This document shows positions 1 to 8,470 of a DNA stretch of 64,000 nucleotides, one piece after another; the first letter of the stretch is position 1, and every line of letters begins with the position of its first letter. The position numbers and the translations under genes were made by a program. This DNA comes from Zhenhengia yiwuensis. Lineage in GTDB: Bacteria; Bacillota; Clostridia; Lachnospirales; Cellulosilyticaceae. The stretch spans positions 60,733 through 124,732 of the forward strand of contig NZ_JACRSY010000010.1 of the NCBI RefSeq assembly GCF_014384995.1, written 5' to 3'. The notes under the pieces are model-generated. The model was not told the origin of the DNA. It searched no databases and worked only from the letters and a program-made list of their open reading frames with translations.

Positions 1-1
1 G

Positions 2-1333
2 CCCTTTGATCAATTATCTACTAAACTACAGGAAGTTTTCAAACAGCTTAAAAGTAAAGGTAAACTAACTGAGAAAGATGTTAAAGTTGCCTTAAGAGAA
101 GTTAAGCTTGCTCTTTTAGAGGCAGATGTTAACTTTAAAGTAGTTAAACAATTTATTAAAACAATAGAAGAACGTGCAGTAGGTACTGATGTTCTAGAAA
201 GCTTAACACCAGGTCAGCAAGTTATTAAAATCGTAAATGACGAGTTAGTAAGCCTGATGGGCGGTGCACAAAGTAAAATTACTTTTGCATCTAAGGGGAT
301 TACACCTATTATGATGGTAGGTCTTCAAGGAGCTGGTAAGACAACAACAAGTGGTAAGCTTGCAGCACTTATCAAATCTCAAGGGAAAAGACCATTACTT
401 GTAGGATGTGACGTTTATAGACCAGCAGCTATTGAACAGCTAACAAAGGTCGGTAAACAAGTTAATGTTCCAGTATTCTCATTAGGAACAGATCATAACC
501 CAGTAGATATTGCAAAAGCAGGGATGGAATATGCTAGGGAAAACAACTATGATGTTGTTTTAATCGATACGGCAGGGCGACTTCATATTGATGAAGTACT
601 TATGGATGAGCTTAAATTTATTAAGTCTGATGTAAAGCCTAGAGAGATTTTACTTGTTGTAGATGCTATGACAGGACAAGATGCTGTCAATGTGGCAGAA
701 GCCTTTAATGAAGCATTAGGCATTGATGGGATTATTATGACTAAACTCGATAGTGATAACAGAGGTGGTGCAGCCTTATCTGTTAAAGCAGTTACGAATA
801 AGCCAATCAAGTATGCTGGTATGGGTGAGAAATTAAGTGACCTTGAGCCGTTTCATCCAGAACGTATGGCTTCTCGTATTTTAGGAATGGGAGATGTCCT
901 TACACTTATTGAAAAAGCTCAACAAAACTATGATGAAGAAAAAGCTAAGGAATTAGAAGCTAAATTTAGAAAAGCTGAATTTAACTTTGATGATTTCTTA
1001 GATCAAATGAGACAGCTAAAAAAAATGGGACCTCTTAATCAAATTATGGGGATGCTCCCAGGTATGAATACCGCAAAACTAGGCGATATTAATGTTGATG
1101 AAAAACAGCTTGCCTATATTGAAGCCATTATTTTGTCTATGACTAAAGAGGAAAGACAAAACCCAAGCATTTTAAATATGTCTCGTAAGAAACGTATTGC
1201 AAAAGGTAGTGGGCGCGATATTCAAGAAGTTAATCGTCTGATTAAACAGTTTGAGCAGATGCAGACGATGATGAAGCAGTTCTCTGGTATGATGAAAGGC
1301 AAAAAAGGTAAATTTAAATTACCTTTTATGTAA
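2..1333 (+). CDS. ffh: Signal recognition particle GTPase Ffh (5' end cut by window)
   Basis: The frame is open from base 2 and reads as the N-terminus of Ffh (PFDQLSTKLQEVF...), so only about one codon seems to be missing. Ffh binds SRP RNA and signal peptides of nascent chains and hands ribosomes to FtsY at the membrane. An N-domain helical bundle is followed by the G domain with P-loop GLQGAGKTT near residues 108-116, DTAGR and TKLD, then a Met-rich M domain (MGPLNQIMGMLPGM and the run of Met near the end). At 443 residues it has the usual length. It heads the ffh-rpsP-khpA-rimM-trmD-rplS cluster. The first in-frame ATG at 257 is internal and is not the start. Confidence 0.97.
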   Translation, partial: PFDQLSTKLQEVFKQLKSKGKLTEKDVKVALREVKLALLEADVNFKVVKQFIKTIEERAVGTDVLESLTPGQQVIKIVNDELVSLMGGAQSKITFASKGITPIMMVGLQGAGKTTTSGKLAALIKSQGKRPLLVGCDVYRPAAIEQLTKVGKQVNVPVFSLGTDHNPVDIAKAGMEYARENNYDVVLIDTAGRLHIDEVLMDELKFIKSDVKPREILLVVDAMTGQDAVNVAEAFNEALGIDGIIMTKLDSDNRGGAALSVKAVTNKPIKYAGMGEKLSDLEPFHPERMASRILGMGDVLTLIEKAQQNYDEEKAKELEAKFRKAEFNFDDFLDQMRQLKKMGPLNQIMGMLPGMNTAKLGDINVDEKQLAYIEAIILSMTKEERQNPSILNMSRKKRIAKGSGRDIQEVNRLIKQFEQMQTMMKQFSGMMKGKKGKFKLPFM

Positions 1334-1366
1334 ATAAATAATAATTTTATAATGAGGTGGAATACA

Positions 1367-1612
1367 ATGGCAGTAAAAATCCGTTTAAAAAGATTAGGTG
1401 CTAAAAAAGCTCCTTTCTACAGAATCGTAGTAGCAGACTCTCGTTCTCCAAGAGATGGACGTTTCATTGAAGAAGTAGGTTTCTTCAACCCATGTCAAGA
1501 ACCAAACGAATTAAGCGTAAATAAAGAAGCAGTAGAAAAATGGTTATCAAATGGTGCTCAACCAACTGATACAGTAAAAACTTTACTTAAAAAATCTGGT
1601 ATTGAAATGTAA
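1367..1612 (+). CDS. rpsP: 30S ribosomal protein S16
   Basis: An 81-residue S16 beginning MAVKIRLKRLGAKK and carrying the family stretch FYRIVVADSRSPRDGRFIEE. S16 is an early-binding protein of the small subunit body. The ATG at 1367 was chosen over an upstream in-frame ATG at 1352 because GAGGTGG lies just before it and S16 proteins start at this point. It lies 33 bases after ffh and 19 bases before khpA, so it is probably co-transcribed with them. Confidence 0.98.
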   Translation: MAVKIRLKRLGAKKAPFYRIVVADSRSPRDGRFIEEVGFFNPCQEPNELSVNKEAVEKWLSNGAQPTDTVKTLLKKSGIEM

Positions 1613-1631
1613 TACCTAATGGAGGTATCCG

Positions 1632-1862
1632 ATGAAAAATTTAGTTGAAGTGATCGCCAAGCAATTGGTTGACTTTCCAGAAGAAGTTTCTGTGTCACAA
1701 CGCGAAGATGAGCATGCAGTAATTCTAGAACTAAAAGTAGCCCCAAGTGATATGGGTAAAATCATCGGAAAGCAAGGTAAGATTGCAAAAGCAATACGTA
1801 CCATTGTAAAGTCTTCGGCAGCTTCTTTAAGTAAGAAAGTTGTTGTGGAGATTAATGAGTAG
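1632..1862 (+). CDS. khpA: KH-domain RNA-binding protein KhpA
   Basis: A 76-residue single KH-domain protein with the GxxG loop in the motif IIGKQGKIAKAIRTI. The family (YlqC/KhpA) binds RNA, often together with KhpB/Jag, and affects cell elongation and division in Firmicutes. The position between rpsP and rimM is the conserved one. A GGAGG ribosome binding site is at about 1620. An inverted repeat starts at its stop codon. Confidence 0.93.
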   Translation: MKNLVEVIAKQLVDFPEEVSVSQREDEHAVILELKVAPSDMGKIIGKQGKIAKAIRTIVKSSAASLSKKVVVEINE

Positions 1863-1892
1863 GTTAGGGTATACCCTAGCCTACTTTGTTAT
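1858..1892 (+). terminator. Inverted repeat after khpA
   Basis: An almost perfect dyad, AGTAGGTTAGGGTATA paired with TACCCTAGCCTACT, begins in the khpA stop codon and is followed by TTTGTTAT. The U-tract is weak, so it may attenuate or process the transcript rather than fully terminate it ahead of rimM. Confidence 0.6.
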
Positions 1893-1984
1893 ATTAACCA
1901 TTAGATAGAAGATCTTCTTTCCTATAAAAGAGGGCTTTGTATCTAGTTGTTAAAATGATTTAACATAGAAAGGATGCTTATAAG

Positions 1985-2488
1985 ATGGAACAAATGTTTA
2001 CAATAGGTAAAATCGTTAATACACATGGTGTTAAAGGAGAAGTACGAGTTCTCCCATCTACAGATGATGTTAAGCGTTTTGGTAAGCTTAAGGAAGTGAA
2101 AGTTGAAAACCGAACAATGACAACTTATGAAATTGAAACAGTACGTTATCATAAGAATTTTGTACTTTTAAAATTCAAGGGCATAGATACTATGAATGAA
2201 GCAGAACTTCTTAAAAATAGTCTCTTAAAGATTGATCGTAAAGATGCACTTCCACTTAAAAAGGATGAGTATTATCAATGTGACCTTTATGGGCTTAGAG
2301 TGGTGACAGATACAGGGAGAGATTTAGGTAAGTTAACAGATATTCTTATGACAGGTAGCAATGATGTGTATGTTGTGCGTAATGAGGAAAAAGAAATTCT
2401 TATTCCTGCTATTAAACAGTGTATTTTAAAGGTAGATTTAGAAGCTGGGGAAATGCTTGTACATTTATTAGAAGGGTTAGAGGACTAA
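1985..2488 (+). CDS. rimM: Ribosome maturation factor RimM
   Basis: A 167-residue RimM: an N-terminal RimM barrel (FTIGKIVNTHGVKGEVRVLP) and a C-terminal PRC-barrel (YYQCDLYGLRVVTD, then VRNEEKEILIPAIKQC). It helps the 16S rRNA 3' domain fold around S19 during 30S assembly. An AAAGGATG element precedes the ATG. The stop codon shares one base with the trmD start (TAATG), which indicates translational coupling. Confidence 0.97.
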   Translation: MEQMFTIGKIVNTHGVKGEVRVLPSTDDVKRFGKLKEVKVENRTMTTYEIETVRYHKNFVLLKFKGIDTMNEAELLKNSLLKIDRKDALPLKKDEYYQCDLYGLRVVTDTGRDLGKLTDILMTGSNDVYVVRNEEKEILIPAIKQCILKVDLEAGEMLVHLLEGLED

Positions 2489-3234
2489 TGAAAATTACAG
2501 TAATGACCTTATTCCCTGAAATGATAGATGCAGTTATTAATTGTAGTATTTTAGGGCGTGCTAGACAAAAAGGACTTATTGAAATAGAAGCGGTTAATAT
2601 TCGTGATTTTGCAAATAATAAACATCTTCAGGTTGATGATTATCCTTATGGCGGTGGAGCAGGTATGCTAATGATGGCTGATCCTGTATGTAGATGTTAT
2701 GACCATATTAAGGAGCATGCTAAAGCTGAGCCTTCACGTGTTATTTATATGACACCTCAAGGGAAGCCTTGGAAACAATCTATGGCCGAAAGCTTTGCAC
2801 AAGAAGAACATGTTGTCCTACTGTGTGGGCATTATGAGGGGATTGATCAGCGTGCTATAGATGCTATTGTAACAGATGAAGTTTCTATAGGTGATTATGT
2901 ACTTACAGGTGGTGAACTTGCGGCGCTTGTTGTAGCAGATAGTATCAGTAGACTTGTACCTGGTGTATTAGGAAAAGAAGAATCTTTTCAAGATGAGAGC
3001 TTTTCAGAGGGACTTTTAGAGTATCCACAGTATACAAGACCTGCTGTTTACAATGGACAGGCTGTACCTGATGTACTACTTTCTGGTAATCATCAGAAGA
3101 TTGCTGCCTATAGGAGAGAGCAGTCTATTATAAATACTTTTAATAAAAGGCCTGATCTTCTCAAACAAGCTCCATTAACGGATAAAGAGAAACAGTTTAT
3201 CCACGATTATGCAAAAAATCGTTGCAAATCTTAA
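2488..3234 (+). CDS. trmD: tRNA (guanine37-N1)-methyltransferase TrmD
   Basis: 248 residues. TrmD makes m1G37 next to the anticodon using SAM, which prevents +1 frameshifting. It has the SPOUT trefoil-knot motifs: LLCGHYEGIDQRAI, then DEVSIGDYVLTGGELAA, as in canonical TrmD. The start at 2488 fits the family N-terminus MKITVMTLFPEM and overlaps the rimM stop. The frame stays open upstream, but the earlier ATG lies inside rimM. The rplS promoter lies across the 3' end of this gene. Confidence 0.98.
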   Translation: MKITVMTLFPEMIDAVINCSILGRARQKGLIEIEAVNIRDFANNKHLQVDDYPYGGGAGMLMMADPVCRCYDHIKEHAKAEPSRVIYMTPQGKPWKQSMAESFAQEEHVVLLCGHYEGIDQRAIDAIVTDEVSIGDYVLTGGELAALVVADSISRLVPGVLGKEESFQDESFSEGLLEYPQYTRPAVYNGQAVPDVLLSGNHQKIAAYRREQSIINTFNKRPDLLKQAPLTDKEKQFIHDYAKNRCKS

Positions 3235-3323
3235 AAAGACATGCTATAATTTGTGAGAGTTATTACGGATGGTCCGCTGACACATATGTGCTTAAGAACA
3301 TCTTAGATTAAAGGAGAAAAATA
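3222..3323 (+). promoter_or_regulatory. rplS promoter and structured leader (L19 leader-like)
   Basis: TTGCAA at 3222-3227, a 17-base spacer and TATAAT at 3245-3250 make a good sigma-A promoter inside the end of trmD. The leader that follows contains TTACGGATGGTCCGC and a paired ACATATGT, a structured segment just upstream of the L19 ribosome binding site. r-protein L19 leaders are known autoregulatory RNAs in Firmicutes. I matched this one by position and general form, not with a covariance model. Confidence 0.6.
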
Positions 3324-3668
3324 ATGAACGAAATTATCAGAGCAATTGAAAATGAACAAATTAGAGAAGTAACACCTTTCAATGTAGGGGATACAGTACG
3401 TGTTTATGCTCGTATCAAAGAAGGACAAAGAGAACGTGTACAAATGTTCGAAGGAATCGTTCTTAAAAGACAAAATGGTGGAGCTCGTGAAACATTCACA
3501 GTAAGAAGAATTTCTTACGGTGTTGGTGTTGAAAAAACATGGCCAGTTCACTCACCACTTCTTGAAAAAATCGAAGTTATCCGTCGTGGTAAAGTAAGAC
3601 GTGCTAAACTTAACTACTTACGTGACCGTGTAGGTAAAAACGCTAAAGTTAAAGAATTAATCAAGTAA
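3324..3668 (+). CDS. rplS: 50S ribosomal protein L19
   Basis: A 114-residue L19 with the family core FNVGDTVRVYARIKEGQRER and MFEGIVLKRQNGGARETFTV. L19 sits at the subunit interface near bridge B8. It has its own promoter and leader and is followed at once by an intrinsic terminator, so it can form a monocistronic unit. AAAGGAG precedes the ATG. Confidence 0.98.
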   Translation: MNEIIRAIENEQIREVTPFNVGDTVRVYARIKEGQRERVQMFEGIVLKRQNGGARETFTVRRISYGVGVEKTWPVHSPLLEKIEVIRRGKVRRAKLNYLRDRVGKNAKVKELIK

Positions 3669-3684
3669 TAAGAATTAATAAAAT

Positions 3685-3711
3685 AAAAAGGGACTTTTAA
3701 AGTCCCTTTTT
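3685..3711 (+). terminator. Intrinsic terminator after rplS
   Basis: A perfect hairpin, AAAAGGGACTTT paired with AAAGTCCCTTTT, ends in a short T run. It separates rplS from the signal peptidase/rbgA group. Confidence 0.88.
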
Positions 3712-3736
3712 GTGTATAGAAATGAGAGTATGGCTG

Positions 3737-4285
3737 ATGAAATACATAAAAAATAAATGTGCTAAAGTAGCTTGGGGCTGGGGGAAAGATTTAGCTATAG
3801 CGCTAATTGTAGTAACGATTGTAACTACTTTTTTTATGCAAAATCTACGCGTTCAAGGTACATCAATGGCGCCCTTACTAGATAATAGCCATATGGTGAT
3901 TATAAATAAATTTGTGTACACATTTAAGTCACCACAAAGAGGGGAAATTGTAGGGTTTCATTCAGATAACGTTTCCAATCCCGTCGTGAAGCGTATTATA
4001 GGTATGCCTGGGGATCTTATAGACTATAGAAATGAAAAGCTTTATGTCAATGGCACCCCTATTAATAATGAAGATAAAAATGTTATGATGCATGGAGGAG
4101 ATATTAAGTATCCTTTTACAGTACCACAAGATACTTATTTTGTCCTAGGTGATAATTATAATAATAGTATAGATAGCCGATTTAACTATATAGGCTGTGT
4201 ACCTAGAAATAAAATTATTGGCCGCATTGATATGCGTATATGGCCTTTTTGGACGAATCCATTTTTAAAAGAAGAAATTTATTAG
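3737..4285 (+). CDS. lepB: Signal peptidase I (first of three)
   Basis: A membrane-anchored serine/lysine protease that removes signal peptides. A single N-terminal membrane segment (LAIALIVVTIVTTFFM) precedes the catalytic serine in VQGTSMAPLL. The general-base lysine lies in VVKRIIGMPGD, and the GDNYNNSIDSR box is present. It is more divergent from the other two copies than they are from each other. The start is uncertain: ATGs at 3722 and 3737 are possible, and I prefer 3737 because GAGAG lies eight bases upstream. A TTG at 3710 falls in the rplS terminator and is unlikely. Confidence 0.93.
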   Translation: MKYIKNKCAKVAWGWGKDLAIALIVVTIVTTFFMQNLRVQGTSMAPLLDNSHMVIINKFVYTFKSPQRGEIVGFHSDNVSNPVVKRIIGMPGDLIDYRNEKLYVNGTPINNEDKNVMMHGGDIKYPFTVPQDTYFVLGDNYNNSIDSRFNYIGCVPRNKIIGRIDMRIWPFWTNPFLKEEIY

Positions 4286-4305
4286 AAAAGTAAAGGTGAA
4301 GAATA

Positions 4306-5184
4306 ATGCAAATACAATGGTATCCAGGACATATGACGAAGACGAGACGTTTAATAGAAGAAAATATTAAACTTGTTGATATTGTTATTGAGTTATTAGA
4401 TGCAAGAGCGCCTTATAGTACTAAAAATCCTGATATAGATAAACTTGCAAAAGGAAAAATGCGCTTAATCGTTCTTAATAAGAGTGATTTAGCAGATCCA
4501 AAACTGCTTAAAGCATGGACTGACTGGTATAGCAGTAGTAATGTTAAGGTTATTGAAATTATCGCTACATCAGGAAAAGGTATGAAAGAGGTTACAGCTG
4601 CAGCTGAAGAAATGCTTAGAGAAAAAATTGAGAGGGATAAAGCAAGAGGACGTATTTATAGACCTATTCGTGCTATGATTGTAGGTATTCCAAACGTAGG
4701 AAAGTCTACTTTTATTAACACTTTAGTAGGAAAAGGTTCTACTAAGACTGGAGATAAACCAGGTGTAACACGTGGTAAACAATGGGTTAAGATTAAAAAG
4801 GGCTTTGAACTTTTAGATATGCCAGGTATCTTATGGCCTAAATTTGAAGATCAAGAAGTTGCTAAAAAACTTGCTTATTTAGGCTCTATTAAAGATGAAA
4901 TCTTAGATACACGTGAACTTGCTATGGGCTTTTTAGAGTTAGGAGCAAAACGTTTTAGAGGCAAATTAGAAGAACGTTATAAACTAGAAATTACAGATGA
5001 AATGACACCATATGATATGCTACTTGCAATTGGTAATAAACGAGGCTTCATTACACCAGGTGGTGGGGTAGATGAAAACAGAACAGCTCTTGTTATTTTA
5101 GATGAATATCGCAGTGGCAAGATCGGTAAGATTACAGTGGAATCCCCTACAGACCTTGTAGGAGAGGAAGGATCAGATTGTTAA
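4306..5184 (+). CDS. rbgA: Ribosome biogenesis GTPase RbgA (YlqF)
   Basis: 292 residues. A circularly permuted GTPase: the G4 motif NKSD comes first (near residue 56), then G1 GIPNVGKST (near 125) and G3 DMPGILWP, followed by a helical C-terminal domain. It acts late in 50S assembly, for recruitment of proteins such as L16. It sits between signal peptidase genes as in many Clostridia and Bacilli. Its last codons overlap the start of the second lepB. Confidence 0.96.
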   Translation: MQIQWYPGHMTKTRRLIEENIKLVDIVIELLDARAPYSTKNPDIDKLAKGKMRLIVLNKSDLADPKLLKAWTDWYSSSNVKVIEIIATSGKGMKEVTAAAEEMLREKIERDKARGRIYRPIRAMIVGIPNVGKSTFINTLVGKGSTKTGDKPGVTRGKQWVKIKKGFELLDMPGILWPKFEDQEVAKKLAYLGSIKDEILDTRELAMGFLELGAKRFRGKLEERYKLEITDEMTPYDMLLAIGNKRGFITPGGGVDENRTALVILDEYRSGKIGKITVESPTDLVGEEGSDC

Positions 5185-5705
5185 AAGTTAAAAATTTTTT
5201 AGAGTTTATAAAGGAGCCATTACTTGCTGTATTGGCTGCTTTACTCATTTCGCAGTTTTTAATGATGCACACACGTATTCCCAGTGGTTCAATGATTCCT
5301 ACAATCAATAAGGGTGATCATCTTATTGTTAATTTGATTCCAAGCTATTATAGAGTGCCAGATAGAGGTGAAGTAGTAGTTTTTGAATATAATGGTGAGA
5401 ATTTAATTAAACGTGTTATTGGGCTTCCTGGAGATATTATAGATTTACGAGATGGGAAAGTGTATATTAACGGAGAGGAACTAGATGAAATAGCTTATAT
5501 TCGTACCTTTAATAGCACAAGAGAATATGTAGGAAGTAGCATAGAGTTTCCGTATACAGTACCGGAAGGTCGTTATTTTATGATGGGAGATAATAGGGAA
5601 GGAAGTGCCGATAGTCGTATTTTTGGTGCTATTCCAAAGGAAAAGATTATTGCTATCGGTGCATTTAAAATTTATCCTTTAGATCAGATAGGTGTATTAA
5701 GGTAA
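5178..5705 (+). CDS. lepB: Signal peptidase I (second of three)
   Basis: A 175-residue type I signal peptidase. The membrane helix LLAVLAALLISQFLMM is followed by catalytic Ser in IPSGSMIPTI and Lys in LIKRVIGLPGD, then MGDNREGSADSR. It begins with TTG at 5178, overlapping the rbgA stop by seven bases, with GGAAGGA upstream. No ATG fits the required membrane anchor. It closely resembles the next gene along its whole length, which indicates tandem duplication. Confidence 0.95.
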   Translation: MLKVKNFLEFIKEPLLAVLAALLISQFLMMHTRIPSGSMIPTINKGDHLIVNLIPSYYRVPDRGEVVVFEYNGENLIKRVIGLPGDIIDLRDGKVYINGEELDEIAYIRTFNSTREYVGSSIEFPYTVPEGRYFMMGDNREGSADSRIFGAIPKEKIIAIGAFKIYPLDQIGVLR

Positions 5706-5733
5706 TAAATACTTAAGGAAAGAGGCGTAAATC

Positions 5734-6261
5734 ATGGAAAAGTTAAGAAACGTATTAGATTTTAGTAAGGATTTACTAGTTGCCCTTTTAGCAGCACTTC
5801 TAGTTATTCAATTTGTAGCTATGCATACAGAAGTACCAAGTGGTTCAATGATTCCTACCATTAATGAAAAAGATCATCTTCTCATTAGTCAATTTACAGC
5901 TTATCATAAACTTCCTGAAATAGGGGATATTGTTATTTTTAGGGAAGGGCCAGATAGACTTGTAAAACGTGTCGTGGCCCAAGGTGGAGATATAGTGGAT
6001 CTTCAAGATGGGGATGTTTATGTTAATGGAGAGATTTTAGACGAATCAAGTTATGTAAGAAAAGAACATGTTACATATCCATTTTCTTGGAGTGATATAG
6101 AATTTCCTTATGAGGTACCAGAAGGAAGCTTTTGGATGATGGGAGATAACCGTGAGGAGAGTGCCGATAGTCGTGTATTTGGTGCTATAAAAGAAGAAGC
6201 TATTATTGCTATTGGAGCTTTTAGAATTTATCCTTTTGATCAAATAGGAGTATTAGAATAA
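5734..6261 (+). CDS. lepB: Signal peptidase I (third of three)
   Basis: 175 residues, the same length as the preceding copy. The membrane segment is LLVALLAALLVIQFVAM, with Ser in VPSGSMIPTI, Lys in LVKRVVAQGGD and MGDNREESADSR. The usual PGD after the lysine is GGD here, a small departure from the family consensus. AAAGAGGCG lies before the ATG. Its stop shares one base with the rnhB start. Confidence 0.95.
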   Translation: MEKLRNVLDFSKDLLVALLAALLVIQFVAMHTEVPSGSMIPTINEKDHLLISQFTAYHKLPEIGDIVIFREGPDRLVKRVVAQGGDIVDLQDGDVYVNGEILDESSYVRKEHVTYPFSWSDIEFPYEVPEGSFWMMGDNREESADSRVFGAIKEEAIIAIGAFRIYPFDQIGVLE

Positions 6262-7037
6262 TGGATTTACAGACACTCAAAATGAAAGACATTGAAATAC
6301 TCTATAAAAATACTTCTATAGAAGCATTGCCAGCATTATTAGAGTTTTTTAAAAGAGATACAAGAGCTGGAGTACAAAAGCTTTATCAAAAGGGATTAAA
6401 AGAGCTTCAAGCACTAGAAAATCTGAAAATAGAATGGCAACAAAAACAGGACTTTGATGAATGCTTTAGAGAATCAGGTCAGGTTTTAGTAGGTGTAGAT
6501 GAAGTAGGAAGGGGACCATTAGCAGGTCCAGTTGTGGCATGTGCTGTTGTTTTACCGACGAATTGTGAACTATTAGGTGTTAAGGATTCTAAAAAGTTGA
6601 CAGAAGAAAAAAGAGAACTACTTTATGATGAGATTATGAAAAAAGCATTGTATGTAGGAATCGGTATTATAGAAGCAACTGAAATAGATGAGATTAATAT
6701 TTTACAAGCTACCTTTAAAGCTATGAGAGTTGCTTTAGAAAAGATGAATGTGATCTATCAAACGGTTTTAGTAGATGGTGATAAAACCATTCCACAGCTT
6801 GATTGTATACAACATGCGATTGTCAAAGGAGATAATAAGAGTGCTTCTATAGCAGCAGCAAGTATTGTAGCTAAAGTGACAAGAGACCGAATGATGAAAG
6901 AGTATGCCCTTACTTATCCAATGTATGATTGGGAAAGCAATAAAGGTTATGGAAGTACAAAACATTATGAGGGTATTAGACACTATGGCATTACATCACT
7001 TCATAGAAAAACCTTTTTAAAAAAAGAAGGATTTTAA
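6261..7037 (+). CDS. rnhB: Ribonuclease HII
   Basis: 258 residues. It removes RNA or single ribonucleotides from DNA duplexes. The core begins near residue 75 with VGVDEVGRGPLAGPVVA, which holds the first acidic catalytic residues (DE). LGVKDSKKLT and a later conserved VLVDGD follow. The roughly 70-residue N-terminal extension resembles that of Bacillus-type RnhB. Its start overlaps the lepB stop (TAATG), so the two are translationally coupled. Confidence 0.97.
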   Translation: MDLQTLKMKDIEILYKNTSIEALPALLEFFKRDTRAGVQKLYQKGLKELQALENLKIEWQQKQDFDECFRESGQVLVGVDEVGRGPLAGPVVACAVVLPTNCELLGVKDSKKLTEEKRELLYDEIMKKALYVGIGIIEATEIDEINILQATFKAMRVALEKMNVIYQTVLVDGDKTIPQLDCIQHAIVKGDNKSASIAAASIVAKVTRDRMMKEYALTYPMYDWESNKGYGSTKHYEGIRHYGITSLHRKTFLKKEGF

Positions 7038-7051
7038 ATTCTAATAATAGG

Positions 7052-7098
7052 ATAAATAATGCTGCCTTAATTGTTATAGATAAGGCAGCATTATTTAT
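7052..7098 (+). terminator. Long inverted repeat after rnhB
   Basis: An 18-base perfect stem (ATAAATAATGCTGCCTTA with its complement at 7081-7098) and an 11-base loop. There is no clean T run after it, so it is terminator-like or mRNA-stabilising. The rest of the gap up to 7262 shows no gene. Confidence 0.65.
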
Positions 7099-7262
7099 AG
7101 GGAGAAAAATTTTTCTTATTAAACTTATTTACTTATTACAGGATAAAGGGTATCATCTTTCTAGATGTTCTAGTGTTTATAAAGATTTTAAACTGGCTAC
7201 ACTTCTAATAGAGTAAAAACGAGAAGGCAAATTAAACATTTGTAAATGATAGGAATGAAGAT

Positions 7263-7631
7263 ATGCCAAAAAGTAGAAACAATTTTAATAATAGACAAAT
7301 AGGTACTTATTATGAAATACGAGCTAGAGAATATCTAGTAGATAAAGGATATCAAATTTTAACTATGAATTTTAGATGTCGAACAGGTGAGATTGATATG
7401 ATCGCAAAAGATGGGGCATATACTGTATTTGTAGAAATTAAATATAGAAGCAATAATAAATGTGGATTGCCTCGTGAGAGTATAACCTATTACAAAAAGC
7501 AAAAGATTGTAAAGGTAGCTCAATATTATTTGGTGTATCATCATTTAGGAGATATTCCGTGTAGATTTGATGTTATTGAGATTTATAAAGAGCAGATTAA
7601 TCATATTATAAATGCGTTTATGGAGGGATAA
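7263..7631 (+). CDS. yraN: UPF0102 (YraN-family) endonuclease-like protein
   Basis: 122 residues with the YraN pattern: a helical start (IGTYYEIRAREYLVDKGY), then the nuclease-fold signature FRCRTGEIDMIAKDG and VFVEIKYRS, i.e. the E...D...ExK arrangement of Holliday-resolvase-like folds. The cellular role is not settled. It lies next to rnhB as in many Firmicutes. It ends three bases before pgeF, so the two are probably co-transcribed. Confidence 0.9.
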   Translation: MPKSRNNFNNRQIGTYYEIRAREYLVDKGYQILTMNFRCRTGEIDMIAKDGAYTVFVEIKYRSNNKCGLPRESITYYKKQKIVKVAQYYLVYHHLGDIPCRFDVIEIYKEQINHIINAFMEG

Positions 7632-7633
7632 TT

Positions 7634-8458
7634 ATGCAAAATCACACAGACTGTATATTGGATCTTGAAAGTCAAGTGCCTCATGTAAAATTTAAAAAAT
7701 GGCAAGATGATCCTCATATGAAGCATTGTTTTACAACTAAATTAGGTGGTGTTAGTGAAGGAGAATGGGCAAGCTTAAATTTAGGCTTCAATAGAGGAGA
7801 TGGGGAAGGTAATGTCCTTGAAAATTATAAAAGGGTTTGTCACATGTTAGAAGTACCTTTTGAAAGTCTTATCTTATCTAGACAAATTCATGAAACACAT
7901 ATAGAAGAAGTGACATTAAAGGATGTAGGAAATGGTATTCATTCTCCTAATAAATGGGAGAGTGTAGATGGTATTTATACAGGGGAAAGGGGATTAACAC
8001 TTGTAACACATTATGCAGATTGTGTTCCTCTGTTTTTTTATGCATCAAAATATGGTATGATTGGAATGGCCCATGCAGGCTGGAGAGGTACTGTAGGGGG
8101 TATTGGTAAAAAAATGATTGAAATATGGCATAATAAGCATCATATTCCACTTGAAGAGATACAAGTCGGGATAGGTCCTTCTATAGGACCTTGCTGTTTT
8201 GAAGTAGGGGAAGAAGTGGCTAGGGTCTTTATAGAGAAGTTTGGGCATGTAAACTTTATTACAAAAAATATACGCAATGAAAAATATTATATTGATTTAT
8301 GGGCATGCAATGAAAAGATTCTAGTGGATGCAGGCATAAAACAGGAGCAGATTGCAAAAGCTGAGATGTGTACCTGTTGCCAAAGTGATATTTTTTATTC
8401 ACATCGAAAAACACAAGGAAAAAGAGGAACATTAGGTGCTTTTATGTACTTGAAATAG
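7634..8458 (+). CDS. pgeF: Peptidoglycan editing factor / multicopper-oxidase-like protein PgeF
   Basis: 274 residues of the YfiH/PgeF (formerly 'laccase domain', DUF152) family. Metal-site motifs are visible: LTLVTHYADCVPLFF (His and Cys), GMAHAGWRGTVGG (His) and GPSIGPCCFEVG. In other bacteria the family corrects peptidoglycan by removing L-Ser-containing precursors, and purine-nucleoside activities have also been reported for it. GGAGGGATA precedes the ATG. Confidence 0.93.
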   Translation: MQNHTDCILDLESQVPHVKFKKWQDDPHMKHCFTTKLGGVSEGEWASLNLGFNRGDGEGNVLENYKRVCHMLEVPFESLILSRQIHETHIEEVTLKDVGNGIHSPNKWESVDGIYTGERGLTLVTHYADCVPLFFYASKYGMIGMAHAGWRGTVGGIGKKMIEIWHNKHHIPLEEIQVGIGPSIGPCCFEVGEEVARVFIEKFGHVNFITKNIRNEKYYIDLWACNEKILVDAGIKQEQIAKAEMCTCCQSDIFYSHRKTQGKRGTLGAFMYLK

Positions 8459-8470
8459 GAGTTGACAACA

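Noticed and set aside
2419..2487. Upstream extension of trmD
   Set aside because: It overlaps rimM by 70 bases, and TrmD proteins begin at MKITVMTLFPEM, which is the ATG at 2488.
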